Positions 1 through 8,587 of a stretch of 64,000 bases of DNA are shown here, piece by piece; the first letter of the stretch is position 1; the number at the start of each line of letters is the position of its first letter. Origin of the DNA: Clostridiales bacterium (GTDB lineage: Bacteria; Bacillota; Clostridia; Christensenellales; CAG-917); assembly GCA_022009995.1 (NCBI GenBank), contig CP091734.1, forward strand, positions 1,364,001 through 1,428,000, read 5' to 3'. A program made the position numbers and the translations under genes. Under the pieces are notes generated by a model, which was not told the DNA's origin, searched no databases, and worked only from the letters and a program-made list of their open reading frames with translations.

Positions 1-655
1 CGACCGCTTTGGTTTGTTCAAGGCTCATTTTGACTTCGCCGGGTTCGCCTTTGACTTTTGCGTCGATTACGCCGCCCGTGACGCAGATTTTAATGAAGTC
101 GACGCCGCGTTCCTTGTTTTGTCTGACAAGCGCGCGCAGACCGTCAAGGGTGTCGGAAGTCATTGAGAACGTGCCGTCGCCGTGTCCGCCGGGAACGGTG
201 ATTGCGGGGCCCGACACTTGAAGGCGAGGACCTTGCACTTTGCCCGAATTGATTTTATCGCGAAGGCGAACGTCGGAATATTTGAAGTCGCCGACGGCTC
301 GCAGAGTCGTAACGCCGCTTAATAACTGTTGTCTTGCCGCGCTTTTTACAAGGGCGTCAAGGATTTTGTCGCCGAGTTTCGTTTTCACGATTTTCATCAC
401 GAGTTTTTGTGCGCCGCCGCCCGAAATGACCTTGCTGGGCATACCCGTGCCGAAAAGGTGAACGTGGGGGTTTACAAGTCCCGGCGTAACGTATTTGCCG
501 TTAAGGTCGATGACTTCGTATCCCGAAACGTCGGGTTTTTCGTCGTAAGATATTTTTGCGATTTTGTCGCCGTCAACGAAGACAGCGCATTTTTTGAAAA
601 CGCTATCGGCGTATCCGTCCCACAAATTTGCGTTGATAAATACTTTTTTTGACAT
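1..655 (-). CDS. Amidohydrolase family protein (3' end outside window)
   Basis: The first ~218 residues of a metal-dependent amidohydrolase are present; the C-terminus runs off the left edge. The start ATG at 655 follows AGGTGAT by a few bases. Visible landmarks are the N-terminal beta-sandwich segment, the HVH metal-binding motif in NPHVHLFG at about residue 66, a GGHGDG loop, and an IKICVTGG strand where related imidazolonepropionase/prolidase-like amidohydrolases place a metal-bridging lysine. It is the last visible gene of a minus-strand operon behind two polytopic membrane proteins, which suggests hydrolysis of an imported cyclic amide or dipeptide-like compound. The substrate cannot be told from sequence. 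The reading frame is intact. Confidence 0.85.
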   Translation of the reverse strand, partial: MSKKVFINANLWDGYADSVFKKCAVFVDGDKIAKISYDEKPDVSGYEVIDLNGKYVTPGLVNPHVHLFGTGMPSKVISGGGAQKLVMKIVKTKLGDKILDALVKSAARQQLLSGVTTLRAVGDFKYSDVRLRDKINSGKVQGPRLQVSGPAITVPGGHGDGTFSMTSDTLDGLRALVRQNKERGVDFIKICVTGGVIDAKVKGEPGEVKMSLEQTKAV

Positions 656-673
656 ATATATCACCTGTAAAAA

Positions 674-1452
674 TTATTTATTATCAAGTTCGTCGATAAA
701 TTTATCGGTGTCTTCGGTGTCAAGCGCGACGTTGTTCGTTTCGACGTCGACCGCGGTTTTTTCGGGTTCGTTCTTGCCGAGCCAGCCTTTTTTGTACATA
801 ATCCTTGCGACGCCGACGGTGAAGATCGCGACGAAGGGCACCAATATACTTATTATACTCTCAATTTTCGGAATTGCAATACATAACGCGACCATAAGTA
901 TAACCGGCGGGAAAGCAATTTTCGGATTTCTTGAAACGTACACGACGGCAAGCGCGCCGAAGAGTGCGGGCAACAGGTAATCCGCCGCTTTTTGCGCCGC
1001 GGGTTTTGCAAGAAGGTCGGCAAGGGGCGTCGCCGCGATAAGGATAACGCCGATAATGATAACGAGAATCGTTACTATGGACGAAACGGCGGTCGAAACC
1101 GTTGCGATGATGTCGCCTTCGTCCGTGTTCGATTTTGCGTTTTCCGCGTCGATGCAAGACAGCGCGCAGGGCACTTTCAGGTTGGAAAGGTTGCCCGTAA
1201 CAAAACCGAGATAAATGCTGGTCGCGCCGAGAAGCGGGGTGTAACTGATAAACTCCACCGCGCCGGCAGCCCAGTAAATAAGGATACCCATAATGCCGAT
1301 ACCGACTGCCGAAGCCGTCGGCCACGCGTCAAACACTATCCCAGCGACAATGGGGAATACCATCATCATAACAACGGACACTATGCTCCAAATTCTGCCA
1401 TAAAAGTGAGTGTTTCGGAATACGATTTATTTTTTCTTGAAATGTTTTTCAT
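674..1452 (-). CDS. Polytopic membrane protein, partner of DUF5058 protein (frameshifted near 1390)
   Basis: This is a hydrophobic protein of about 258 residues with five or six predicted membrane segments and an acidic hydrophilic tail. I do not recognise a named family. The frame open from 1381 begins at a GTG with no ribosome site. An ATG at 1452 preceded by AGGTG opens a second frame (MKNISRKNKSYSETLTFMAEF) that joins the first if one T is added in the TTT at about 1390, giving ...AEFWSIVSVVMMM. I therefore place the start at 1452 and treat the break as a homopolymer error. It lies 10 bp after the DUF5058 gene and about 18 bp before the amidohydrolase, so the three are probably co-transcribed and act together, likely in uptake. 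Confidence 0.7.
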
Positions 1453-1462
1453 AATGCACCTC

Positions 1463-2210
1463 TTAAACTATGGCGTTGTAGATGGGAACGGAGCAAACCA
1501 TACCCACAATCATCGAAACCGGCAGGGCGTAGTCGTTGATCCAACGCCACTTCGTGAGTTTCTGAACTGCGCCGAATATGAGCATTACCGCCGCGGAAAT
1601 CAGGATAATGAAAACGGGAATCCAGCCTTCGAGCCCGCTTGTAACTTTTGTGAAGTTCGTTGCGAAAGCAACTTACGACGCCCATAAACATTGCGGTTGA
1701 AAGGATTTCGCCCCATTTTTTGTCTTTCTTTTCCATTTTAAGCATTCCCGACGAATACTTTTTCGTGAAAAAGGCGACGAGTATGAGCGGAAGAAGACAA
1801 CCGATACTCATTATCATTGCGATTGTTACGAACTGTTCTGCGGTGATCGTCGACGCGGAAAAACTGTCCCACGGAAGATTCATCGACTTTGCGCCGATTT
1901 CGGCAGCCGACGTTTCGTACACAAGACTTCCGATGACCGACAGACGAAGCCAGGGCAAAGGAATCCCGAGTTTCGGCGCGAGAGCCGCCACACCGATGAA
2001 AATGCTTATTGCAGGTGCGATTGAAAATATCGCGGCACGACGTGCAGTGCGCCTGATAACGCCTTTGTCCATGCCGATTTTTTTCGATTGTTTAACGGCG
2101 CGGACAAGGAAGAATATCGATTGCGCGAGCACGTATAAAATTACCACCGCCGCTATGACGTAAAGCACCGCGGCGTTTGCGTTGAACGCTGACGATAAAG
2201 TTTGTTTCAT
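1463..2210 (-). CDS. DUF5058 family membrane protein (frameshifted near 1672)
   Basis: About 248 residues with several hydrophobic helices. The N-terminal two thirds (frame from ATG 2210) match what I remember of DUF5058: a first helix near residues 15-35, then a basic loop, then long helices. The frame breaks at about 1672, after GVVS. The remainder (AFATNFTKVTSGLEGW... ending YNAIV) continues in another frame down to the stop at 1463, restored by removing one T. It is the first gene of the operon containing the second membrane protein and the amidohydrolase. The function of the family is unknown; genetic linkage to a hydrolase suggests solute transport. A good sigma-A promoter lies upstream at 2244-2272. 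Confidence 0.75.
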
Positions 2211-2243
2211 AACATCTTCCTGTTTAATGGTTTAATGAGTAAA

Positions 2244-2272
2244 AGTATAATACATACATTCGACAAAGTCAA
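2244..2272 (-). promoter_or_regulatory. Sigma-A promoter for the DUF5058/amidohydrolase operon
   Basis: On the minus strand TTGACT (2272-2267), a 17-base spacer and TATACT (2249-2244) lie about 35 bases upstream of the start at 2210. It is arranged divergently from the malic enzyme promoter. Confidence 0.75.
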
Positions 2273-2290
2273 TTATTATACCGCAAGAAA

Positions 2291-2319
2291 TTGCATTTTA
2301 ATGCTAAAAATGATATTAT
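2291..2319 (+). promoter_or_regulatory. Sigma-A promoter for malic enzyme
   Basis: TTGCAT (2291-2296), a 17-base spacer and TATTAT (2314-2319) sit 17 bases upstream of the malic enzyme ATG at 2337, with GAGGTG as ribosome site between them. Confidence 0.7.
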
Positions 2320-2336
2320 ACGATTTGAGGTGTAAT

Positions 2337-3507
2337 ATGGACTACAATCAGAAATCATTGAAACTGCACGAGGAACTCAAAGGAAAAATCGAAGTTATTT
2401 CAAGGGTGAAAGTCGGTGACGCCGAAAGTCTTGCAACGGCATATACGCCGGGAGTCGCCGCGCCTACGCTTGAAATTTCAAAAAATCCCGAAAACTCATA
2501 CGTTTATACGCGACGAGGAAATCTTGTCGCGGTCGTGTCGGACGGCAGTGCGATTCTGGGGCTTGGAAACCTTGGCGGTCTTTCCGCAATGCCCGTTATG
2601 GAAGGGAAATGCGTACTGTTTAAGGAGTTCGGCGGCGTTGACGCGTTTCCGATTTGTCTTGACACGCAAAATTCCGACGAAATCGTGAATATCGTGAAAC
2701 ATTTCGATAAGTTTCGGCGGCATAAACCTTGAAGACATTTCAAGTCCCCGTTGCTTTGAAATCGAAAGACGCCTTAACGATGAACTTGATATTCCCGTAT
2801 TCCACGACGATCAGCACGGCACGGCGATAATCGTCCTTGCAGGGCTTATAAACGCCTTGAAAATCGTGAAAAAAGACATAAAAGACGTGAAAATCGTCGT
2901 GAACGGTCCGGGGGCTGCCGGCACTGCGATTACCTGGCTTTTGAGAGACTTCGGCGCAAAAAATATTACGCTTTCCGACGAATACGGCATACTTTATCCC
3001 TCGCGCGATAATATGGAATGGCACAAGAAAGAACTTGCGGAAACTTTCAATAAGGAAGACGTTCGCGGAAATCTTTCTGATGCCGTAAAAGGCGCGGACG
3101 TGTTCATCGGCGTGTCGAAAGGCAATTTGTTGACGGCGGATATGGTGAAATCTATGAACAAAGACGCGATTATCTTCGCCATGGCAAACCCGACGCCCGA
3201 AATCTTGCCCGACGTCGCGAAACAGGCGGGCGCAAAGGTTGTCGGCACGGGGCGCAGCGACTTCCCGAATCAGGTCAATAACGTCTTGGCGTTCCCGGGA
3301 ATTTTCCGCGGCGCACTTGACGCAAAAGCGCGAAAAATCACGAAAAATATGAAAATTGCCGCAGCCAAAGCAATTGCCGGCGTTATTTCCGACGACGAAC
3401 TTAACGCTGACAATATTCTTCCGAAACCTTTTGACAAAAGAGTAAAAGTTGCGGTGTCCAAGGCTGTTTTCGACGCGGCAAAAGCAGACGGCGTGTGCCG
3501 TATGTGA
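2337..3507 (+). CDS. NAD(P)-dependent malic enzyme (frameshifted near 2712)
   Basis: Oxidative decarboxylation of malate to pyruvate. The start ATG 2337 follows GAGGTG; the MDYNQKSLKLHEELKGKIEV opening is typical of the short (~390 residue) bacterial form. Landmarks: the YTPGVAAP motif, the GLGNLGGL nucleotide-fold entry, KFGGVDAFP-like substrate loop, DDQHGTA after the break, and a second Rossmann motif VNGPGAAGTA. The frame is lost at about 2712, between IVKHF and ISFGGINLEDISSPR. Both halves are strongly conserved, so a sequencing error is more likely than a pseudogene. With the sodium-pumping oxaloacetate decarboxylase genes at the right end, it points to C4-dicarboxylate/pyruvate interconversion in this organism. 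Confidence 0.92.
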
Positions 3508-3512
3508 AATAA

Positions 3513-3541
3513 TTGACAAACTTTAATAAATAGGGTATAAT
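3513..3541 (+). promoter_or_regulatory. Consensus sigma-A promoter of the hydrogenase-regulator/ABC operon
   Basis: Perfect TTGACA (3513-3518), a 17-base spacer and perfect TATAAT (3536-3541). Transcription should start at about 3548, leaving a leader of about 100 bases before the ATG at 3650. Confidence 0.9.
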
Positions 3542-3547
3542 ATAACC

Positions 3548-3644
3548 ATAATAAAACCTAATCGATGATTTGTCGGAGAGTAAGTTTTAAGCATAATACG
3601 TTTATTATCGGCTTGCTTTTCGGCATGCCGATTTTTTTAAGGAG
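3548..3644 (+). promoter_or_regulatory. Structured leader with terminator-like hairpin abutting the ribosome site
   Basis: The leader contains an AT hairpin (ATAATA/TATTAT, about 3593-3608) and a stronger hairpin with arms 3607-3616 and 3623-3632 (9 of 10 pairs), followed by seven Ts (3632-3638) and at once by AAGGAG (3639-3644). A terminator fused to a Shine-Dalgarno sequence behind a perfect promoter is the layout of an attenuator or riboswitch expression platform. I do not recognise the upstream aptamer-sized part as a known class. Confidence 0.55.
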
Positions 3645-3649
3645 AAAAT

Positions 3650-3901
3650 ATGAAAAGACTGGGCGTTGTGGGCATCGTCGTCGAAGAAAGGGACGTCGTT
3701 CCCGAAGTGCAAAAAGTTTTGTCGGAAAATTCCGAAATCATACTCGGTCGAATGGGGCTTCCCGACCGCGAAAGCGGTTTTTCGGCAATTTCCGTCGTTG
3801 TCAAAGGCAGCGTCGAGGAAATATCCGCGCTCACCGGGAAACTCGGCAAAATCAAAAACGTTTTCGTAAAATCCGCGCTCACGAGCGTTGATATAAACTA
3901 A
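3650..3901 (+). CDS. TM1266-type iron-only hydrogenase system putative regulator
   Basis: A complete 83-residue protein matching the small ACT/NikR-like fold family annotated as iron-only hydrogenase system regulator (TM1266). It opens MKRLGVVGIVVEERD, contains NSEIILGRMGLPDRESG and ends in the beta strand VFVKSALTSVDIN. Members usually lie near [FeFe]-hydrogenase maturation genes and are thought to sense a small ligand. Here the gene instead leads an ABC importer operon (19 bp to the next gene), behind an attenuator-like leader. The ribosome site AAGGAG is 5 bases upstream. Ligand and target are unknown. Confidence 0.85.
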   Translation: MKRLGVVGIVVEERDVVPEVQKVLSENSEIILGRMGLPDRESGFSAISVVVKGSVEEISALTGKLGKIKNVFVKSALTSVDIN

Positions 3902-3920
3902 ACCAAAAAGGAGCAAAAAA

Positions 3921-4907
3921 ATGAAAAAGAAACTTACGGCAGTAATGTTGCTTGTCGCGCTTGTTTTGTCAATCGGGCTTCTGACCGCTTGCAACAAGGG
4001 CAACAAAAAAGGCAACGGAAACGATGTAACGTTGACGTTTGCGGCACCCGAAGGCACTCCCGCGCTTGCAATCGCAAGGCTTATCACGGACAATAAGTCG
4101 ATTTCGGGCAAAAACGTAAACTATAAAATCGTAAATCCGAGTAATATCGCAAAAGAGATGCAGGCAGGGCTTTCCGACCTTGTGATTATGCCCGTGAATG
4201 CAGGCGCAACCCTTATAAACAAGGGTGCGGATTACAAACTCGTAAGCGTCGCGGTTGACGGCAGTCTTTATCTTGTCGGAAAAAATATCGACGAAGCTGC
4301 AAAAACTTTGACAATAGACGATATTAAAGGTAAGAAAATCGCCTGTATCGGTCAGCAGGGCGTACCCGGGCTTGTTTTCAGATATATTCTGAAAGCAAAT
4401 AATATCAGTATCGTCGACAGCCCGAAAAATGTGCCTGAAAACAGCGTTTACGTCCAATATGCCGGCGACGGAATGCAGGCAAAAAAAGCCGTCGAAAACA
4501 AAAGCGTCGATTATGCGGTCGTGGGCGAGCCCGCGGCAACGACTTTCAAAACGAAGGGGTTCAACGCTCAAATGGATTTGCAGGCGGAATACAAAAAAGT
4601 TTCGGGCAAAGAAACTTATCCTCAAGCCGGTATTTTCGTGAAATCGAGCCTTGCTTCCGACGCCGCGTTTATGGACGCGCTTTTCGCCGCGCTTAAAGCA
4701 AGCAAAGAATGGGTGAAAAACAATCCGCAAAGCGTGAACGACTTTATGAAAGCAAACGCTTATGAATCGGCGGCGTTCCCCGCGCCTTCGATTGCGAAAT
4801 GCAACGTAAACGCCGAAAAACTCACCGCCGAAAAGAAAGCGGAAATTCTGGCGTTTCTTAAAAACCTTGCGCCCGGCGTAAACTGGGATACCGTAAATTT
4901 GTTTTAA
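3921..4907 (+). CDS. ABC transporter substrate-binding lipoprotein (NitT/TauT/SsuA-like)
   Basis: A complete 328-residue lipoprotein. The signal peptide ends in the lipobox LLTAC with lipidated Cys24. The mature part shows the SsuA/THI5-like periplasmic-binding fold: FAAPEGTPALAIARL, the SDLVIMPVNAGATL segment, GKKIACIGQQGVPGLV and VDYAVVGEPAATTF. This architecture binds small organic solutes such as sulfonates, pyrimidine precursors or nitrate-like ions, but the ligand is not predictable. A strong AAGGAG precedes the ATG. Its stop overlaps the permease start by one base, so the genes are translationally coupled. Confidence 0.9.
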   Translation: MKKKLTAVMLLVALVLSIGLLTACNKGNKKGNGNDVTLTFAAPEGTPALAIARLITDNKSISGKNVNYKIVNPSNIAKEMQAGLSDLVIMPVNAGATLINKGADYKLVSVAVDGSLYLVGKNIDEAAKTLTIDDIKGKKIACIGQQGVPGLVFRYILKANNISIVDSPKNVPENSVYVQYAGDGMQAKKAVENKSVDYAVVGEPAATTFKTKGFNAQMDLQAEYKKVSGKETYPQAGIFVKSSLASDAAFMDALFAALKASKEWVKNNPQSVNDFMKANAYESAAFPAPSIAKCNVNAEKLTAEKKAEILAFLKNLAPGVNWDTVNLF

Positions 4908-5683
4908 TGAAAAGTTTTCTTAAAAACGAAAAAACGAAAAAGATATTTTTCGACATACTTTATCCGCTCATCGCGTTCGCGCTTGTGATTGCGATATGGG
5001 CGATTGTGGCGAAAGTCAAAAACAAGCCGCTTATACTGCCGTCCCCCGACGTCGTGCTGAAAGAATTTTTCACGCTCGGGGGAGAGACGGGATTCTGGCG
5101 CGCGGTCGGATTTTCCGTGCTGCGTACGTTATGGTGTTTTGCGGCGTCGTTTTTGATTGCGTTCGTACTTGCGGCAATATCTATGGTTTTAAACCCCGTA
5201 TATCGTGTGATAAACCCCGTTGTTTCGTTTTTACGCGCCGCGCCGACGGTTGCGGTCATACTTATTTTGTATGCGTTTTACAGCAATGAAACGCTTGCTT
5301 TTGTCGTCGGATTCCTGATTGCGTTCCCGATACTGTTCACGGCGATTTACAGCGCGCTCTCGGGCGTCGACAAAGACCTTATCGAAATGACGAAAATTTA
5401 TAAGGTGAAAAAAATCGACGTCGTGAAAAACGTATATCTGCCGTCTATTGCGCCAAACCTTTTCGACAACGCGCGTTCGACGCTGTCGCTCACGTTCAAA
5501 GTTATTATCGCGGCTGAAATTCTGACCTTTGTCCCGAAAAGTATCGGCAGCAAAATTTATACGGCAAACGCAAGTTTCGACGTCGCATATCTGCTTGCCT
5601 GGACGCTTGTCGCGATCGTGTTCGCGTTCGTGTTGGAAGCGGTCGTTTCCATATTCAAAAAAATCTGGGAGAAAACAAGATGA
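4907..5683 (+). CDS. ABC transporter permease (BPD_transp_1, SsuC/TauC-like)
   Basis: A 258-residue inner-membrane permease with six predicted helices. The cytoplasmic EAA coupling loop is recognisable as EMTKIYKVKKIDVV...LPSIAP at about residues 163-190. The start overlaps the stop of the lipoprotein gene (TAATG) and its own stop overlaps the ATPase start (ATGA at 5680), so all three importer subunits are produced from one message. Confidence 0.92.
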   Translation: MKSFLKNEKTKKIFFDILYPLIAFALVIAIWAIVAKVKNKPLILPSPDVVLKEFFTLGGETGFWRAVGFSVLRTLWCFAASFLIAFVLAAISMVLNPVYRVINPVVSFLRAAPTVAVILILYAFYSNETLAFVVGFLIAFPILFTAIYSALSGVDKDLIEMTKIYKVKKIDVVKNVYLPSIAPNLFDNARSTLSLTFKVIIAAEILTFVPKSIGSKIYTANASFDVAYLLAWTLVAIVFAFVLEAVVSIFKKIWEKTR

Positions 5684-6387
5684 AAGATATTATTTTCAAA
5701 AACTTTTCGTTTTCGTATCCCGATAAGGAAATTTATAAAAATTTCAACGCCGTCTTTTTAGGCGGCAAAATCAACGTGGTGCTTGGCGCGAGCGGCGTCG
5801 GGAAAACCACGCTGTTAAACGCTCTTACGGGGCTTTCGGGGTTTGACGGCGAGATTGAAAATATGCCAAAAAACGTGTCGTACATTTTTCAAAACGACAG
5901 GCTTGTAAAAACAATTTCGGTTGAAAAAAACCTTGATTTTGTCTTAAAAAATGCAATTAGAGACAAAACCGCGCGAAAAAATGCAATTTACGATATGGCA
6001 AAACTTCTGGAAATTTCCGACGTTCTGAAAAGGTTGCCGACGGAAATTTCGGGTGGTCAGGCGCAACGCGTGCAGATGGCGCGGGCGTTTTTGTACCCGT
6101 CCGAAGTCATGCTTCTGGACGAACCTTTCAAGGGGCTTGACGTGTCGCTGAAAACCCGACTGATAAAAAAGTTTCTGGAACTTTGGGGGCGCGACGGGCG
6201 CACCGTCGTTCTCGTGACGCACGACGTTTACGACGCGCTTTTAATGGGCGATAAAGTATTCGTGCTATCGGGCAGTCCCGCCGACATCGTTTACGAAACC
6301 GAACTCACCGTCGAAAAGTCTGAAAGAAACCTGACCGACGCCGTCGTCACAAAGTACCGTGACGAAATCGTAAACAAAATAATTTGA
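5680..6387 (+). CDS. ABC transporter ATP-binding protein (SsuB/TauB-like)
   Basis: A 235-residue ATPase with Walker A GASGVGKTT (about residues 37-45), Q-loop IFQNDRL, signature SGGQAQRVQMARA, Walker B VMLLDEP and switch histidine VLVTHDV. It energises the importer made with the preceding lipoprotein and permease. It is the last gene of the operon, followed by an excellent intrinsic terminator at 6408-6440. Confidence 0.95.
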   Translation: MKDIIFKNFSFSYPDKEIYKNFNAVFLGGKINVVLGASGVGKTTLLNALTGLSGFDGEIENMPKNVSYIFQNDRLVKTISVEKNLDFVLKNAIRDKTARKNAIYDMAKLLEISDVLKRLPTEISGGQAQRVQMARAFLYPSEVMLLDEPFKGLDVSLKTRLIKKFLELWGRDGRTVVLVTHDVYDALLMGDKVFVLSGSPADIVYETELTVEKSERNLTDAVVTKYRDEIVNKII

Positions 6388-6407
6388 CGATTATGCCTTA
6401 AAATTAC

Positions 6408-6440
6408 GTCAACCGCTATAACTTGCGGTTGACTTTTTTT
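6408..6440 (+). terminator. Intrinsic terminator of the ABC operon (overlaps ruvC promoter)
   Basis: A perfect 9-bp stem GTCAACCGC (6408-6416) / GCGGTTGAC (6425-6433) with an 8-base loop, followed by seven Ts. The 3' arm plus first T of the run also spell the -35 element of the next promoter. Confidence 0.95.
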
Positions 6441-6457
6441 ATAATACAATATATTAT
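6429..6457 (+). promoter_or_regulatory. Sigma-A promoter of ruvC, predicting a leaderless mRNA
   Basis: TTGACT (6429-6434), a 17-base spacer and TATTAT (6452-6457). The expected start site coincides with the ruvC ATG at 6465, and there is no ribosome site. The -35 lies inside the terminator stem of the preceding operon. Confidence 0.7.
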
Positions 6458-6464
6458 ATTATTT

Positions 6465-6962
6465 ATGATAATTATGGGTTTGGATCCGGGGCTTGCGACA
6501 ATGGGCTTCGGTGTGATTAATCTTGAAAGGGGCGTTTATACCGTCATTGACTACGGTATCGTTTCCACGCCCAAAGAAGACACGCTGCCCGTAAGGCTTT
6601 CAAAAATCGAACAAGGCGTGACCACGCTTATCGAAACTTACAAACCGTCGCAGATTTCCGTTGAGGAACTATTCTTTTCAAAAAACATTACGACGGGCAT
6701 TTCGGTTGCCGAGGCGCGCGGCGTTATGCTTCTGACCGCGGTGAAACTTATCGGCGACGAAGTTTACGAATACACGCCCAACCAAATCAAAATGGCAATC
6801 ACGGGATACGGCGGGGCGGACAAAAAACAAATGCAGCTTATGGTGCAATCGGTGTTGCGCCTTAAATCCCTGCCGCGCCCGGACGACGCCGCCGACGCGC
6901 TTGCGGTTGCGTTATGTCACGGACAGGTCGGCGCAAACAAAAACAATTTCAGGATAAAGTAG
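6465..6962 (+). CDS. ruvC: Crossover junction endodeoxyribonuclease RuvC
   Basis: Resolves Holliday junctions by paired nicks, working with the RuvAB branch-migration motor encoded next. At 165 residues it has the family length. The catalytic acids are visible: Asp7 in GLDPG, Glu in SVEELFF, and the Asp pair in PRPDDAADALAVA. I choose ATG 6465 (a second ATG is at 6474); no Shine-Dalgarno precedes either, and the promoter places the transcript start at or next to the ATG. It is first in ruvC-ruvA-ruvB-queA. Confidence 0.95.
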   Translation: MIIMGLDPGLATMGFGVINLERGVYTVIDYGIVSTPKEDTLPVRLSKIEQGVTTLIETYKPSQISVEELFFSKNITTGISVAEARGVMLLTAVKLIGDEVYEYTPNQIKMAITGYGGADKKQMQLMVQSVLRLKSLPRPDDAADALAVALCHGQVGANKNNFRIK

Positions 6963-6969
6963 GAGTTTT

Positions 6970-7548
6970 ATGTACAATTACATCACGGGAAAGGTCGTTT
7001 ATTCGGCGGGCAACACGATTGTCGTCGACAACAACGGCATCGGATACGAAATCGGCGCAAGCAACTTCACGACGAATAAGTTTTCGGAAGGCGAAATCGC
7101 AAAAATTTATACTTATCTTTACGTCAGGGAAGACACTTACGCATTATACGGTTTTTCGTCGATTGAGGAAAAAACGCTGTTTTTAAGGCTCATCGACATC
7201 AGCGGCGTCGGTCCGAAAATGGCAATGCAGATTTTAAGCGGGGCGGATCTTAACTCGCTTACCGTCGCAATCGCAACCGGCGACGTGAAATCCCTTTCCA
7301 AAATCAAAGGACTTGGCAAAAAAACTGCGGAACTTATCGTCGTCAGCATGCGCGATCAGGTTTCGCTTGACTTAACCAACGCGCAAAGCGAAATATCCGC
7401 AGTCGTCGAAAAGGATGCGCAGGAAGCGGTTTTCGCGCTCGTATCGCTGGGAATTTCCAACTCGGACGCCGTCAAAATCGTTGCCGATGTTTCAAAAACC
7501 GAAAAAGGCGCGGAAAATATCATAAGGGAAGCGTTAAAACGCTTGTAA
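6970..7548 (+). CDS. ruvA: Holliday junction branch migration protein RuvA
   Basis: A 192-residue junction-binding subunit. The N-terminal OB fold (MYNYITGKVVYS...GYEI), two helix-hairpin-helix motifs (ISGVGPKMAMQIL and IKGLGKKTAELIV) and the C-terminal three-helix domain that contacts RuvB are all recognisable. The start follows TAGGAG, 7 bp after ruvC. Confidence 0.95.
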   Translation: MYNYITGKVVYSAGNTIVVDNNGIGYEIGASNFTTNKFSEGEIAKIYTYLYVREDTYALYGFSSIEEKTLFLRLIDISGVGPKMAMQILSGADLNSLTVAIATGDVKSLSKIKGLGKKTAELIVVSMRDQVSLDLTNAQSEISAVVEKDAQEAVFALVSLGISNSDAVKIVADVSKTEKGAENIIREALKRL

Positions 7549-7552
7549 GAAT

Positions 7553-8587
7553 ATGGAAGGAATTATCAGTAAATTTAACGGAGAATTTCAGGACGACAGG
7601 GTTATTTCGGCAAAGTCGACCGTCGACGATATCGAAGAAAACACTCTTCGTCCGAAGTCGTTATCCGAATACGTCGGGCAAAGCAAGATTAAGCATAATT
7701 TGGACGTTTATATGACCGCCGCAAGAAACCGCGGCGACGCGCTCGACCACGTTTTGCTTTACGGCCCGCCGGGGCTCGGAAAAACCACGCTCGCGCACGT
7801 TATCGCCAACGAAATGGGTGCGCAGGTCAAGGTAACGAGCGGTCCCGCAATCGAAAAAGCGGCAGACCTTGCCGCGCTGCTTTCAAAACTTGAAAAGGGC
7901 GACATATTGTTCATCGACGAAATTCACCGTCTGAGCCGCAATATCGAGGAAGTTTTGTATCCCGCGATGGAAGACTTCTCGCTTGACCTTGTTACGGGCA
8001 CGGGCGCGATGGCAAGCTCGCTCAGGCTTCAATTAAAACGCTTCACGCTTATCGGCGCGACGACGAAAGAAGGTATGCTTTCCAGTCCGTTGCGCGACAG
8101 ATTCGGCATAAAATTCCGTCTGGAACCTTATACGACGGAAGAACTTGCGAAAATCATAAAGCGCAGCGCAAACATTCTGGAAACGAAAATCGACGACGAC
8201 GCATTGCAGGAACTTGCAAAATGCAGCCGCGGAACGCCGCGTATCGCAAACAGGCTCCTGAAACGCGTGCGCGACTACGCCGATTACGAAAATATGGACG
8301 TTATCAACCTTAATATCGCGAAAAAGGCGTTGAAACTTATGGACATCGACGAACTCGGTCTTGACGCGGTTGACAGAAACGTCCTTGAAACCGCAATCAA
8401 AAAATTTAACGGCGGCCCGGTCGGTCTCGAAACGTTATCGGCGGCGACGGGCGAGGACGCAACCACCATCGAGGACGTTGTGGAGCCGTTCCTTATTCAA
8501 CTCGGTTTTATCGCGCGCACGCCGCGCGGCCGCACCATATTACCGCTTGCCTATGAGCATCTGGGCTTTGAATACATTGAAAAATAA
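7553..8587 (+). CDS. ruvB: Holliday junction branch migration ATPase RuvB
   Basis: A 344-residue AAA+ motor forming the hexamers that pull DNA through the RuvA-bound junction. Walker A GPPGLGKTT, Walker B ILFIDEIHR, the sensor region TLIGATTK, arginine finger region SPLRDRFG and the C-terminal winged helix (GFIARTPRGR) are intact. It lies 4 bp after ruvA and overlaps queA by one base (TAATG). Confidence 0.97.
   Translation: MEGIISKFNGEFQDDRVISAKSTVDDIEENTLRPKSLSEYVGQSKIKHNLDVYMTAARNRGDALDHVLLYGPPGLGKTTLAHVIANEMGAQVKVTSGPAIEKAADLAALLSKLEKGDILFIDEIHRLSRNIEEVLYPAMEDFSLDLVTGTGAMASSLRLQLKRFTLIGATTKEGMLSSPLRDRFGIKFRLEPYTTEELAKIIKRSANILETKIDDDALQELAKCSRGTPRIANRLLKRVRDYADYENMDVINLNIAKKALKLMDIDELGLDAVDRNVLETAIKKFNGGPVGLETLSAATGEDATTIEDVVEPFLIQLGFIARTPRGRTILPLAYEHLGFEYIEK

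Noticed and set aside
1..2170. Plus-strand open frames opposite the amidohydrolase operon
   Set aside because: They mirror conserved minus-strand proteins and show no family resemblance.
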